64,000 bases of DNA from Prochlorococcus sp. AG-436-D21 (lineage in GTDB: Bacteria > Cyanobacteriota > Cyanobacteriia > PCC-6307 > Cyanobiaceae): positions 1 to 64,000 of the forward strand of contig QCPF01000002.1 of assembly GCA_003212655.1 (NCBI GenBank). Reading direction: 5' to 3'. The notes beneath the pieces are model-generated. The model worked only from the letters and a program-made list of their open reading frames with translations, was not told where the DNA came from and searched no databases. The stretch's first letter is position 1; the number at the start of each line of letters is the position of its first letter. The position numbers were made by a program, and so were the translations under genes. Below are positions 19,910 to 31,192 of the stretch, in pieces.

Positions 19910-21603
19910 AGTTTTTACTTGCTCAAATTAATCCAGTTGTTGGAGATTTAGAGGGTAATGCAAAAAAAATTCTTTATGCTGCTTCCAAAGCTAGCTCAAT
20001 TTCTGCTAATTTAGTTCTTACTCCGGAATTGTCATTATGGGGATATCCAGCAAATGACTTACTTCTAAAAAATAATTTAATCAAAAATCAATATCAAATT
20101 CTTGACCATTTAGCTTTAGTTATTAATAAAAAATATGGAAACTTGAGTATCACAGTCGGGATAGCTGAGATAATAAATGATTCTTTTTTTCCAAATCTTT
20201 ATAATTCTATTGCATTACTTGAGCGCGGTGAGTGGAAAATAATTGCTCGAAAAATTATTCTTCCCACATATGAAGTATTTGATGAAAAAAGATATTTTAG
20301 ATCAGAAGAAAAAGTTTCCGTATTAACAAAAGAAATACATAATAAAACTTGGCGAATTGGCTTTACTGTATGTGAGGATTTATGGGTCAACAAAAATATA
20401 GAAGGTAGAGGAATTCATAAAGAAAATCCTATTTCTGATTTAAAGAAAAAAAAAGTTGATATCTTAGTGAATTTATCGGCCTCCCCATATACCTTCAAAA
20501 AGTTAGAGCTAAGATCCAAAGTTTCCAGTTTTGCTGCTAAATATCTTCAAGTACCGCTTATATATGTAAACCAGATTGGTGCAAATGATAATTTAATTTT
20601 TGATGGAAATAGTTTTATTCTTGATAAGAATGGATCTAAAATTAAGCAATTGAAATCTTTTTCGGAAGACCTCTCAAGTTGGCATATTGAGCAAACAATA
20701 CCCGAGAAAAAAGAATTTGAACAATCTGAAATATCATCAATTTTTGATGCATTAGTCCTTGGGGTTAGGGATTATGCTCAAAAATGCGGTTTTAAAACAG
20801 CTTTAATTGGACTAAGTGGTGGCATTGATTCAGCACTAGTTTCAGCAATTGCGACAGCTGCTCTTGGCAGTAATAATGTTTATTGCGTCTCAATGCCCTC
20901 CAAGTGGAGTTCATCTCATTCAAAAAGTGATGCAAAAGATTTAGCAAGGAGATTAAAAATAAATTTCAATAGCATCCCAATTGAAAACCTAATGAATTCT
21001 TTTGAAGAATCTTTTATAAAAACCATATCTTTCGAAATGGCTGAAATAACAAATCAAAATATTCAATCAAGAATCAGAGGAACGCTTCTGATGGCTTTAG
21101 CAAATCAAGAAAAGCATTTGTTACTTTCAACAGGAAATAAATCAGAGCTAGCTGTAGGATATTGCACACTTTATGGTGATATGAATGGGGGATTATCGGT
21201 AATTGGGGATTTATATAAAACTAATGTTTTTAAATTATGCAATTGGCTTGATAGTGAAGAATCAATAAATCATAGAAAGTCATATATGTTAGATACTAAT
21301 GTAAATATAATTGGAGAAAATATCCGCACGAAAGCCCCAAGTGCCGAATTAGGTCCTAATCAAGTAGATACTGATTCTCTCCCACCTTATTCTATTTTGG
21401 ATAAAATTCTTAAAGGAATTATTGAAGAGAAAAAAGATTTACTACAGCTAGAAAGAGATGGTTATAAAAAAGATTTAATTTTAAAAATTATCTCACTCAT
21501 AAAAAAAGCGGAATTCAAAAGAAAGCAGGCTCCTCCAATCCTAAAACTTAGCAGCCAATCATTAGGAAGTGACTGGAGAGTTCCCATAGCAATATCTTAT
21601 TAA
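19906..21603 (+). CDS. nadE: glutamine-dependent NAD+ synthetase
   Basis: 565 residues. The N-terminal 270 are a nitrilase-type glutaminase domain (catalytic glutamate in TPELSLWGYPA, cysteine in GFTVCEDLW). The rest is the ATP-pyrophosphatase synthetase domain with SGGIDSALV and the downstream STGNKSELAVGYCTLYGDM. It amidates deamido-NAD with ammonia channelled from glutamine. It is last in the operon with nadD and its stop overlaps the stop of the convergent DUF3326 gene. Confidence 0.96.
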   Translation: MKFLLAQINPVVGDLEGNAKKILYAASKASSISANLVLTPELSLWGYPANDLLLKNNLIKNQYQILDHLALVINKKYGNLSITVGIAEIINDSFFPNLYNSIALLERGEWKIIARKIILPTYEVFDEKRYFRSEEKVSVLTKEIHNKTWRIGFTVCEDLWVNKNIEGRGIHKENPISDLKKKKVDILVNLSASPYTFKKLELRSKVSSFAAKYLQVPLIYVNQIGANDNLIFDGNSFILDKNGSKIKQLKSFSEDLSSWHIEQTIPEKKEFEQSEISSIFDALVLGVRDYAQKCGFKTALIGLSGGIDSALVSAIATAALGSNNVYCVSMPSKWSSSHSKSDAKDLARRLKINFNSIPIENLMNSFEESFIKTISFEMAEITNQNIQSRIRGTLLMALANQEKHLLLSTGNKSELAVGYCTLYGDMNGGLSVIGDLYKTNVFKLCNWLDSEESINHRKSYMLDTNVNIIGENIRTKAPSAELGPNQVDTDSLPPYSILDKILKGIIEEKKDLLQLERDGYKKDLILKIISLIKKAEFKRKQAPPILKLSSQSLGSDWRVPIAISY

Positions 21604-22658
21604 TCACCATAAAAACACTGTTGGATTTTTTTTAAAGGCCGTTTAACTGAATCAAGATTGATACCTTTTTTGATAGCAAGAATTATGCCTGCAGCTTCTA
21701 AATAATTATCCACTTCAAAAAGATTGGGATAATCATAAAACTCATTTGTCACTTTTAATGTATTTTGATTTTTTACAGAGATAATATTTAAACCTTTTTC
21801 AATCCCTGCCAGTACTGCTTCTCCACCTAGTGCTCCATTAGGAACAACAATAGATTCAATCTGATCAGGGTGAAGTGAAATTGATTCATTTTTAGCGGGC
21901 AATTCAACAATGTCAGGAGCATTGCTTAACCCAATCAGTACTGAAGGTAAAAAGGTGAATCCTATTTCTTCTGCAGCTGCACGGGGATCTAAATTTTCAT
22001 TCAATTCAATTGGCTTTAAAGCAGGTGCGTGAGCACAAGGAACTTTTAAAAATTTGCTAATTAAATGACTTATAACTGCTTCGACTCCAGAAATAGGATC
22101 AACCCCTTTCCCCTCTCGATAGATATTTGTCTCTAAAGATTCTGAATCATCTGGAAATTTTGCCACAATTGCTATTGCCGTAACTCCTTTTTCTATTAAA
22201 CATTTTCCAGCATCAATTAGAGCATCAGGATTTTCAATTGTGCCACCACTGATTTTTGAAGAATCAGGATCAATAACTATGTTTAATGGCTTTTTTGTAA
22301 TCACATAAGAATGAACATTAATCCCTAAAGTAGAAACACATGCATCAGCAACTTGTAAATGTCTCACTAATATTTCTTTTTCAATGGCTGAATCAAAAAT
22401 TATTCCTATTTTCTGTTGCTTTACCCTTTTTAAACCGATTTCTCCTTTAGCAAGTCGGTCTAAACTATAACCCTCAACATAAAAAATATTTTTATCTTTT
22501 TCAGAAAGAGTACCGCCATTCATAACATTTGGATGAGTAATTAAACATCCACTTGCCGATGCTAATAATTTAGCGGTTGGAAGTGCATCCCCAGCAAAAC
22601 CTCCTACTTCACAACCAATACCAGTTGGAACAATAAATATTGTTGGTGAATTTTCCAT
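21600..22658 (-). CDS. DUF3326 family protein
   Basis: 352 residues. It opens with TIFIVPTGIGCEVGGFAGDA and contains LITHPNVMNGG and a GLSNAPDIV segment, which I recognise as the cyanobacterial DUF3326 family. Glycine-rich loops and conserved aspartates suggest an alpha/beta enzyme, but the reaction is not known. It is the last gene of a short minus-strand group behind a [2Fe-2S] ferredoxin and a 63-residue protein, which hints at redox chemistry. Its 3' end overlaps nadE. Confidence 0.78.
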   Translation of the reverse strand: MENSPTIFIVPTGIGCEVGGFAGDALPTAKLLASASGCLITHPNVMNGGTLSEKDKNIFYVEGYSLDRLAKGEIGLKRVKQQKIGIIFDSAIEKEILVRHLQVADACVSTLGINVHSYVITKKPLNIVIDPDSSKISGGTIENPDALIDAGKCLIEKGVTAIAIVAKFPDDSESLETNIYREGKGVDPISGVEAVISHLISKFLKVPCAHAPALKPIELNENLDPRAAAEEIGFTFLPSVLIGLSNAPDIVELPAKNESISLHPDQIESIVVPNGALGGEAVLAGIEKGLNIISVKNQNTLKVTNEFYDYPNLFEVDNYLEAAGIILAIKKGINLDSVKRPLKKIQQCFYGD

Positions 22659-22685
22659 TATTAAAAATATTTCAATTTATATTTT

Positions 22686-22877
22686 TTAATTAGTTAAGAC
22701 AGCTTTAATTTTAAGTTTTTTTGTTCCAAAAGAGTCAATAGAATTTTGAATATCAACAATTGACCATCGAATTAAATCACCTTTTTTTTCTAAATTTGCG
22801 ATGATATATTTCCTTAAATTCTTTAATTTTATTGAAACTGGCCAATCTAAATAATAATCAACTGAACTTAATTTCAT
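22686..22877 (-). CDS. conserved-type hypothetical protein, 63 aa
   Basis: 63 residues with a basic central helix (IKLKNLRKYIIANLEKKGDL) and a C-terminal strand pattern ending KIKAVLTN. No catalytic motif, cysteine or membrane segment is seen. It starts inside the last codons of the ferredoxin gene (ATGA overlap) and precedes DUF3326 by 27 bases, so it is very likely translated with both. A small partner protein of the ferredoxin or of DUF3326 is a reasonable guess. Confidence 0.72.
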   Translation of the reverse strand: MKLSSVDYYLDWPVSIKLKNLRKYIIANLEKKGDLIRWSIVDIQNSIDSFGTKKLKIKAVLTN

Positions 22878-23200
22878 TTTTGATATTTACCAAATTGATC
22901 ATTATATAAATCATCTTCTACATCTTTACCAATAACAATATTCAAATCTGACTTAGGATATGCCACACATAAGAGTGCAAAGCCCTTTTCCCTTAAATCA
23001 TCATTTAATCCCATCGCATCCTCTTGATCTACAGATCCTTCCAATATCATAGATGCACAATCTGTACAAACCCCTGAACAACAACTACTTGGTAAATTTA
23101 TTCCATTCTTTTTTGCCGCTGAAATAATATCTTGATCATCAGAACATAAAAAACTAAAAGTCTTTTGCTCAAATTGAACTTTGATATTGTATTCAGGCAT
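22874..23200 (-). CDS. [2Fe-2S] plant-type ferredoxin
   Basis: 108 residues with a single 2Fe-2S ferredoxin fold. Cluster ligands are in the CCSGVCTDC stretch plus a fourth cysteine in ALLCVAYP, the C-x4-C-x2-C-x(n)-C arrangement of plant-type ferredoxins. It is more divergent than photosynthetic PetF, with a lysine-rich C-terminus, so a specialised electron donor is likely. It heads the ferredoxin / 63-aa / DUF3326 group and begins just after the atpG gamma gene end. Confidence 0.9.
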   Translation of the reverse strand: MPEYNIKVQFEQKTFSFLCSDDQDIISAAKKNGINLPSSCCSGVCTDCASMILEGSVDQEDAMGLNDDLREKGFALLCVAYPKSDLNIVIGKDVEDDLYNDQFGKYQK

Positions 23201-23216
23201 ATCCTAAATCTAATTA

Positions 23217-24167
23217 CTAAACTGCTGAACCTCCTACAACTTCTAATATTTCTTGAGTAATAGCTGCTTGTCTAGCTTTGTTATAGGTTAGATTCAAAGT
23301 ACTCGCTAATTCTTTAGCATTATCACTCGCATTATTCATCGCTGTCATCCTGCAAGCAAGTTCTGAAGCTGCTGACTCTTGAAGAGCTCTTAGTACCTGA
23401 TTCTGTAAATATAGTGGTAATAACGAATCTAATAGCTGATCAGGACTTTGTTCAAAAACAATATCTGATGGTAATTTCTCTGAATCACTTTTTTCAATAT
23501 TTGATTTTTCAACAAGTAACTTACTATCTTTTGTAGTCAACCTAAAAATTTCATCGTTTTCCTCAGCAATTCCTTGAGGATCAAGTGGCAATAGTGTTTG
23601 AACGACAGGCGCGCAGCTAACTAGAGTAATGAATTTAGTGTAAATAATTTCCACCCTATCAGAATTTTCTGAAAGAAATTCAGCTAAAATCTCATTTGTA
23701 ACTCCTTCGGAGTCCTTGACTGTGGGTACCTGTTCTAGTTCTTTGAAAGTACTTTTAATTACATATCTATCTTTTCTATTTTGAAAATATCCAATAGCTT
23801 TCTTCCCTACCAAAATTAAATTTGGCTGATAGCCTTGTTTGACTAATTCTGCGTATCTTATTTCTACCTTTTTTATAATATTTGTGTTGTAACCACCGCA
23901 TAAACCTCTATCCGCAGTTATACAAACCAAGGAGATGCTCTTTACTTCTCTTTTGGATAATAGAGGAGAGTCGACAGCCTCAAATTGTACTCTTGATTGA
24001 ATATTTTCTAAGACTCGTGCAAGTTTATCTGCAAAAGGTCTACTTTTAAGAACTTGATCTTGAGCTCTCCTAACTTTTGCAGCTGCAACAAGTCTCATAG
24101 CCTCCGTTATTTTTCTTGTATTTTTAACGGAAACGATTCGATCTCTAATCTCTTTAAGATTTGCCAT
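23217..24167 (-). CDS. atpG: ATP synthase F1 gamma subunit
   Basis: 316 residues. The N- and C-terminal helices that form the rotating coiled coil are conserved ([24 protein letters not shown], and [20 protein letters not shown] near the end). The protein is longer than the roughly 287 of E. coli because of the central insertion typical of cyanobacteria, and it lacks the redox cysteine pair of plant chloroplast gamma. Called atpC in plastid naming. Last gene of the main atp operon, 18 bases after atpA. Confidence 0.95.
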   Translation of the reverse strand: MANLKEIRDRIVSVKNTRKITEAMRLVAAAKVRRAQDQVLKSRPFADKLARVLENIQSRVQFEAVDSPLLSKREVKSISLVCITADRGLCGGYNTNIIKKVEIRYAELVKQGYQPNLILVGKKAIGYFQNRKDRYVIKSTFKELEQVPTVKDSEGVTNEILAEFLSENSDRVEIIYTKFITLVSCAPVVQTLLPLDPQGIAEENDEIFRLTTKDSKLLVEKSNIEKSDSEKLPSDIVFEQSPDQLLDSLLPLYLQNQVLRALQESAASELACRMTAMNNASDNAKELASTLNLTYNKARQAAITQEILEVVGGSAV

Positions 24168-24185
24168 AGTATCTCCTAAATAAAT

Positions 24186-25715
<1,530 letters not shown>

Positions 25716-25733
25716 TTAAGGTTGATTTAAAAG

Positions 25734-26276
25734 TTACTTGGAAAGAGATAAGCCAAGTTTTCTTATTTGTGAAGCAAGAGAAGCATCAATTACTTTTGAT
25801 CCTACACTGGCGACGAAACCACCAATAAGAGATGGATCGGTTTTAGTTACAAGTTCTAATTTTTCTGTTCCAGCAATATTGATGATTTTTTTGGTAATTA
25901 AACCTTTCTGTTCATCAGTAAGCTCGACTGCAGAAGTAACAGTTGCCAAAGCAATATTACTATTTTCTCGGTAAATTTCTAAAAACCTATCAAGAATTGA
26001 AGTAAGGATTCCAATTCTTTGCCTATCGGCTAATAATTTTAGGAAATTCAGTAAAGAAGAATTAACCTTATTTGAAAAAATTTCAACAATAATTTTCTTC
26101 TTAGCATCTGTTTCTAAAATGGGAGAGGATAGTGCCTTCTCCAATTCAGGGGAATCATTTATTAATTCCAAAAGTTGTTTAACTTCAGAAACCATCTCTT
26201 CAGTTTGCGAATTTTCATTCACAACTTGAAGTAATGCTTCTGCGTATGGTGTAGTAACTGAATTTAAAAGTGGCAT
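25734..26276 (-). CDS. atpH: ATP synthase delta subunit
   Basis: 180 residues. The OSCP/delta pattern is visible: VTTPYAEALLQVV at the start and the C-terminal SLIGGFVASVGSKVIDASL block. It ties the F1 head to the b and b' stalk. Called atpD in plastid-style naming. Its ATG overlaps the atpF stop by one base (TAATG), so translation is coupled. Confidence 0.95.
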   Translation of the reverse strand: MPLLNSVTTPYAEALLQVVNENSQTEEMVSEVKQLLELINDSPELEKALSSPILETDAKKKIIVEIFSNKVNSSLLNFLKLLADRQRIGILTSILDRFLEIYRENSNIALATVTSAVELTDEQKGLITKKIINIAGTEKLELVTKTDPSLIGGFVASVGSKVIDASLASQIRKLGLSLSK

Positions 26277-26788
26277 TAGTTCACCTCAATATTATTAATT
26301 GATTGAGTTACCAAACTTTCTTGTGTTTTTTTATCAAGTCGATTTGGTAAAGAATCTAAAGCTTTCTTAATTGCCAGTTCAACAGCTTCTTTTCGGAGTT
26401 GAGAAATTGCTCTGGATGCTTCAGAGCTCTCATCAGAGATTGCACTTTGTTTAATTCGTGCCATCTCCTCTATCGCTTTTTTCTCACTTTCCATTCTGAT
26501 TGATTCAGATCTTTTGAGGGAATCAGCTTTTATTTGAGAAGCTTTTTCTTCTGCTAAAGATAAATCTTTCTTCGCCTTTTCTAAAGCTTGAGTTGCATTG
26601 AGGAGTCGATCTTCAGCATCTTTTAATTCAAGAAGGATACCTTCTCTCCTTTTTTGAAGCATTTTACCTAGGAAACCAGGCAAAAATTTATAAAGACCGA
26701 AAACCACTACAGCCCAATTGAGGATATTAGTTTCGAATAAATTGAAATTCAATCCAAAACCTTCTGTAGCTAAAAGAGTTAAATTCAT
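26276..26788 (-). CDS. atpF: ATP synthase b subunit
   Basis: 170 residues. One membrane segment lies at about residues 24-45 ([18 protein letters not shown]), followed by a long charged coiled coil with many Lys, Glu and Ala residues. It forms half of the peripheral stalk with b'. Its start overlaps the b' gene stop by 4 bases and its stop overlaps the delta start. Confidence 0.93.
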   Translation of the reverse strand: MNLTLLATEGFGLNFNLFETNILNWAVVVFGLYKFLPGFLGKMLQKRREGILLELKDAEDRLLNATQALEKAKKDLSLAEEKASQIKADSLKRSESIRMESEKKAIEEMARIKQSAISDESSEASRAISQLRKEAVELAIKKALDSLPNRLDKKTQESLVTQSINNIEVN

Positions 26789-27246
26789 TTTTCTAGAATC
26801 AATCTATTAACAATAAGTTCGCTTAGATCATCAGCCTGTTTAGAAAGTTGATCACGAGCAGCAGACGTCTGACTTTCTATTTCTAGTCTTGCTTTTTCTT
26901 TTGAAGCATTTGCTTCATTGTTAGCAAGTTCTAGTGCTTCTTTATAGAGCTTGTCAGACTCATTTTCAGCTTCGCTCACAATTCTTTGGGCTTCTGTACG
27001 AGCACTTTGAAGCTGAGTTAATAAATCAGCTTCTAATTTTTTAACCTCAGAAAGTTTATTTTTGGCCTCAATAATATTATTACTTACAAACTTTTCTCTT
27101 TTTTCTACAACATTGCCAACAGGCTTAAAAAAGAGAGAATTTAATATGTAAGTAAGTGCAACTACTTGTATCGCCATTAGTGGCAAAGTGGCATTTATAT
27201 CAAATAATCCACCTTCTGTAGCACCAAAAAAATTAAAGGCCAACAT
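26785..27246 (-). CDS. ATP synthase b' subunit
   Basis: 153 residues. It has an N-terminal membrane segment (about 15-40, with [20 protein letters not shown]) and a long Glu/Lys/Ala coiled coil, as in the b' subunit found in photosynthetic organisms, where b and b' form a heterodimer. It arose by duplication of b. In plastid-style naming this is atpG. It lies between the c-ring gene and atpF. Confidence 0.9.
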   Translation of the reverse strand: MLAFNFFGATEGGLFDINATLPLMAIQVVALTYILNSLFFKPVGNVVEKREKFVSNNIIEAKNKLSEVKKLEADLLTQLQSARTEAQRIVSEAENESDKLYKEALELANNEANASKEKARLEIESQTSAARDQLSKQADDLSELIVNRLILEK

Positions 27247-27314
27247 ATGTTTTAGTTGAAGTTAAAAAATTAAATTTAAACATTGCTAATAAGGATTAGA
27301 AGCAATATTAACTT

Positions 27315-27578
<264 letters not shown>

Positions 27579-27638
27579 TTAATACTTGTGATAATCTTTG
27601 TTGTCATACACGCTTGGACATCCTTTGTTTTAAGAATG

Positions 27639-27707
27639 GGTCTGATATTTTCAGACCTACGCGATTAGATATTTTGCCAGATTACAGACCCTTTGTAAAA
27701 GCGTCTG
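27639..27707 (-). promoter_or_regulatory. two RNA hairpins between the a and c subunit genes
   Basis: In the 164-base gap before the c-subunit gene, CAGAC/GTCTG (27685-27707, 13-base loop) and a perfect 7-pair stem GGTCTGA/TCAGACC (27639-27657, 5-base loop) follow each other in the transcript. The second is not followed by a U run, so it is unlikely to be a simple terminator. They may protect a processed atpE message or adjust the a:c ratio. This is inference from position and structure. Confidence 0.5.
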
Positions 27708-27724
27708 AATGTATTGGAAGACAG

Positions 27725-28450
27725 CTAATGATGTTCTTCAACAGCTTCTCCAATGTAGTAGGCCGCTAGAGTTGCAAAAATCAATGCCTGAATTGCACTA
27801 GTAAATAATCCTAGGAACATAACAGGTATTGGGAGAATTAGCGGAACTAAAAAGACTAGAACACCAACAACAAGTTCATCAGCCAAAATATTTCCAAATA
27901 GCCTGAAAGAGAGTGATAAAGGTTTCGTAAAGTCCTCTAGAATTTTGAAAGGAAGCATAATCGGAGTTGGGTGAACATAATATTCGAAGTATCTCCAACC
28001 CTTATTACTTAAACCTGCATAGAAATAAGAAAGTGAAACCAATAAAGCCAAGGCTATAGTTGTATTAATATCTGCAGTAGGTGCTCCTAATTCTCCACTT
28101 GGTAACTTAATCAATCTCCAAGGAATTAAAGCTCCTCCCCAATTACTAACAAAGACGAACAAAAATAAAGTACCTATAAATGGCATCCAATCTCTATATA
28201 CTTTTTCACCTATTTGCGTCCTAGCAAGATCTCTTATGTAATCCCAGAGGAACTCAAGCAGGTTTTGAAGGCCTTTAGGATCATTTTCCATTTTTTTAGT
28301 TCCTAAAGAAATAAAAACTAATAACGCTCCTAATAAAATCCAAGATGTTAAAAATACCTGCCCATGAAGTCTGATATTTCCAATTTGCCAATAAAGATGT
28401 TGACCAACTTCTAATGCTGCAAAATTTGTTAGCAAGGAATTAAAAAACAT
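27725..28450 (-). CDS. atpB: ATP synthase a subunit
   Basis: 241 residues with five or six membrane segments. The helix with the essential arginine is clear ([21 protein letters not shown]), and the C-terminal segment ends in [11 protein letters not shown]. It forms the proton half-channels next to the c-ring. Called atpI in plastid naming. It follows the atpI-type small protein gene by 24 bases. Confidence 0.96.
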   Translation of the reverse strand: MFFNSLLTNFAALEVGQHLYWQIGNIRLHGQVFLTSWILLGALLVFISLGTKKMENDPKGLQNLLEFLWDYIRDLARTQIGEKVYRDWMPFIGTLFLFVFVSNWGGALIPWRLIKLPSGELGAPTADINTTIALALLVSLSYFYAGLSNKGWRYFEYYVHPTPIMLPFKILEDFTKPLSLSFRLFGNILADELVVGVLVFLVPLILPIPVMFLGLFTSAIQALIFATLAAYYIGEAVEEHH

Positions 28451-28474
28451 TTGTTTTGAATAAAAAAAATTTAC

Positions 28475-28951
28475 TTAAGAACGTGAAAAATAAAGAATGA
28501 GTGAAGGTTTATAAATAAAAAACCCTATCATCGCAGGAAAAATATCCAAAGATCCTAGCTTGCTAGCAAAAATAAAGAGGCAAACTGGAACTAATAGTTG
28601 CAATTTTGATACACCTGATGATTCTTTACCAATTTTCCCTATACTTTTGGCAAGCAAACGTAGGTAAAAAATGCCGGCAATTGCACCTATAAAAATACTA
28701 AAACCAAAAGTAAAGCCTAGAAAAATTCCAGTTATTGATGCTAATAAAATAGAAACAATAAAAGTAATTCCAAAAATTGTTAATTGCAATTTTGTGTATT
28801 CATCATTTTGGGAAAGCAAATGATCTATTTGATTGGCAATGCCAGATTTACTTTCTTTGATGATCGAATTATTCAGGGATTGAGGAAATTGAACATTCTT
28901 ATTAGAAGGATGCTCAAGTTTTTTTCTATTTGAGTCCACTGATGTGAACAT
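28475..28951 (-). CDS. ATP synthase operon protein 1 (Atp1/AtpI type)
   Basis: 158 residues. The first 55 are polar; the remainder has about four hydrophobic segments, matching the Atp1-type membrane protein that heads cyanobacterial atp operons. Relatives are thought to help assemble the c-ring or to carry magnesium, but the role is not settled. It is the first gene of the operon, directly behind a -10-like element. Sequence identity in this family is low, so the call rests mainly on position and topology. Confidence 0.75.
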   Translation of the reverse strand: MFTSVDSNRKKLEHPSNKNVQFPQSLNNSIIKESKSGIANQIDHLLSQNDEYTKLQLTIFGITFIVSILLASITGIFLGFTFGFSIFIGAIAGIFYLRLLAKSIGKIGKESSGVSKLQLLVPVCLFIFASKLGSLDIFPAMIGFFIYKPSLILYFSRS

Positions 28952-28983
28952 AGTTTAGAAACCCCTCTGAATGGTTTTAAGTA

Positions 28984-28989
28984 AGTATA
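28984..28989 (-). promoter_or_regulatory. predicted -10 element of the main atp operon
   Basis: TATACT on the minus strand lies about 33 bases before the first ATG of the operon, which would give a leader of roughly 25 bases. There is no good -35 hexamer at the usual spacing. The assignment rests on consensus match and position only. Confidence 0.4.
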
Positions 28990-29217
28990 TAAACCCACGG
29001 AATCTATCACGGAGAGGTGCCTTTTAGCTAGTTTTTTTTTATAAAAAATTAATTCTTAAGATTTATTATGAATCTGTAGGCCATTTTTTACTTTATTCTT
29101 CAAAAATAAAATTTATTCAAAGTCATCTTTTTAATTGCTTTAACACTTTAAAACGTTAATAAAAGACTTGGCAAAATCTCAATTAAACGTCTCAATAGTA
29201 CATATACAACTAAAAAA

Positions 29218-30453
29218 TTGGAGATAAGTCAAGAAAAAATAAAATATAAAAGAATTTCTAAAAGAAAAAAAACCTTTAGTTCTAATTACAAAAAAAATTT
29301 AAGCAATTTAACAGATTCTATATTTCCATTACCTTGGACGATATGGCCTTACGAGGCAAAAATCCTAATTGTCCTCATTGGAATTTGGTCAATATTAGGA
29401 ATATGCATACTAGGATCATCAAGTTGGTGGGTAGCTAGTAGGGAAATGGGAAATTGGGCTTATTTCCTTAAAAAACAAATCATTTGGACAATTCCAGGAA
29501 TTGGTCTTTTTTATTTCGTCTTGAATACAAACATTAGAAATCTTTTAAATTTTTCAAGAATTATTTTTTATATTTTATTCTTTCTTATTTTACTAACCAA
29601 TTTTACTGGAATTACAGTTAATGGATCTTCAAGATGGCTAGTGCTTGGCAGTTTACGTCTGCAGCCATCTGAATTAATTAAACCTTTTCTAATTCTCGAA
29701 GCTTCTAATCTTTTCGCACATTGGAATCTAGTGAAGAATGATAAAAAATTAATTTCAATAATATCCTTTGGTTTATTAATTTTATTTATACTAAAACAGC
29801 CCAATTTAAGTACTGCTTCATTAACTGGAATTCTTCTTTGGGTAATGGGTTTATGTGGAGGAGTAAAACTTAGCTCTCTTTGCTCATTTGCTTCAATAGG
29901 GTTCATTACTGGATGTATCAGCATCATTAATAACGAATATCAAAAACTGAGAGTTACTTCATTTATAAATCCTTGGAAAGATCAACAAGAAAATGGATTT
30001 CAATTGGTTCAGAGTTTATTAGCTATAGGTTCAGGTGGTCTATTTGGCAAAGGTTTCGGACTTTCAATACAAAAATTGCAGTATCTACCATTTATGTATA
30101 CAGATTTTATTTTTGCCATTTTTGCGGAAGAATTTGGTTTATTGGGGTGTACTTTATTCTTAGGATTTTTAGCAGTATTTTCCTATATAAGCCTAAGAAT
30201 TAGTCTTAAGTGCAGGAACAACTATACAAAATTAGTTGCTATTGGATGTGGTGTGTTGTTGACAGGTCAATCAATAATGCATATTGCTGTAGCAACCGGT
30301 TCAATGCCTACTACAGGTTTACCACTACCTTTCATTAGTTATGGTGGCAATTCATTAATAGCTTCATTTTTTATTGCAGGGATGTTAGTGAGATGTTCAT
30401 TAGAGTCAACAGGTTTGATTGGTATGATTAGTACACGAAAGACTCTTAATTAG
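29218..30453 (+). CDS. ftsW: FtsW/RodA-type lipid II polymerase, probably FtsW
   Basis: 411 residues with about ten membrane segments. The SEDS-family landmarks are present: NGSSRWLVLGSLRLQPSEL, GGLFGKGFG, TDFIFAIFAEEFG and TTGLPLPFISYGGNS near the end. The last motif and the extended charged N-terminus favour FtsW, the septal peptidoglycan glycosyltransferase, over RodA. The start is a TTG; the first in-frame ATG falls inside the membrane domain, too late to be used. ccdA follows on the same strand. Confidence 0.87.
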   Translation: MEISQEKIKYKRISKRKKTFSSNYKKNLSNLTDSIFPLPWTIWPYEAKILIVLIGIWSILGICILGSSSWWVASREMGNWAYFLKKQIIWTIPGIGLFYFVLNTNIRNLLNFSRIIFYILFFLILLTNFTGITVNGSSRWLVLGSLRLQPSELIKPFLILEASNLFAHWNLVKNDKKLISIISFGLLILFILKQPNLSTASLTGILLWVMGLCGGVKLSSLCSFASIGFITGCISIINNEYQKLRVTSFINPWKDQQENGFQLVQSLLAIGSGGLFGKGFGLSIQKLQYLPFMYTDFIFAIFAEEFGLLGCTLFLGFLAVFSYISLRISLKCRNNYTKLVAIGCGVLLTGQSIMHIAVATGSMPTTGLPLPFISYGGNSLIASFFIAGMLVRCSLESTGLIGMISTRKTLN

Positions 30454-30535
30454 TTAGAATTTAAAAGATTTAGTTCAAGCTATCGAATCATTTAATTTAG
30501 TTATTTCAGAATTATCTCAAAAGGGTAATCTGCTT

Positions 30536-31192
30536 ATGCAGAATGGTCTTAATAGTCCTGGTCCATTTACTATTTTTTTGATTTTCAGCGCAGGACTATT
30601 AACAAGTCTTGGACCATGCTCATTATCATTACTTCCAGTGACAATTGCTTATATAGGAGGAACAGAGAAAAATAAATTTAAACTTATTAGTTTTTCAGGA
30701 GGAGTAGTTTTTTCGCTTGTTGCACTTGGAGCTGCGAGTGGATTCTTAGGTAAAATATACGGGCAAATTCCAGCTTATTACACTTCGATTGTTGCCTTGA
30801 TAGCAATAATAATGGGTTTAAATTTACTAGGAATTTTAAAGTTTCAGTTCCCTATTGGACCTGATCTAAAAAAAATAGAGGACAAAATACCATCCCTCAT
30901 AGCACCTTTTGCGATAGGAACAACTTTTGGACTAGCATCTTCACCTTGCATTACTCCAGTTTTAGCAACTCTTCTAGCTTGGGTATCGCAAGCTAAAAAC
31001 CCGATTATCTCAATTATTTTTCTATTTTTCTTTGGAATAGGTCAAGTCACTCCACTAATTATTGCGGGAGCCACGGCAGAAAACTTAAAAAAATTTTTAG
31101 AGCTTAGAAAATTTAGTCAAATAATTCCCACCTTAAGTGGGATATTTTTAGTAGCACTAGGATTATTAAATTTATTTTCAAATTGGATTTAA
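30536..31192 (+). CDS. ccdA: cytochrome c biogenesis protein CcdA
   Basis: 218 residues, six membrane segments. The conserved cysteines that pass reducing power across the membrane are in [12 protein letters not shown] and [11 protein letters not shown]. It keeps apocytochrome c haem-binding cysteines reduced in the thylakoid lumen. The stop overlaps the ATG of ccs1 by one base (TAATG), so the two System II cytochrome c maturation genes are coupled. Confidence 0.94.
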   Translation: MQNGLNSPGPFTIFLIFSAGLLTSLGPCSLSLLPVTIAYIGGTEKNKFKLISFSGGVVFSLVALGAASGFLGKIYGQIPAYYTSIVALIAIIMGLNLLGILKFQFPIGPDLKKIEDKIPSLIAPFAIGTTFGLASSPCITPVLATLLAWVSQAKNPIISIIFLFFFGIGQVTPLIIAGATAENLKKFLELRKFSQIIPTLSGIFLVALGLLNLFSNWI

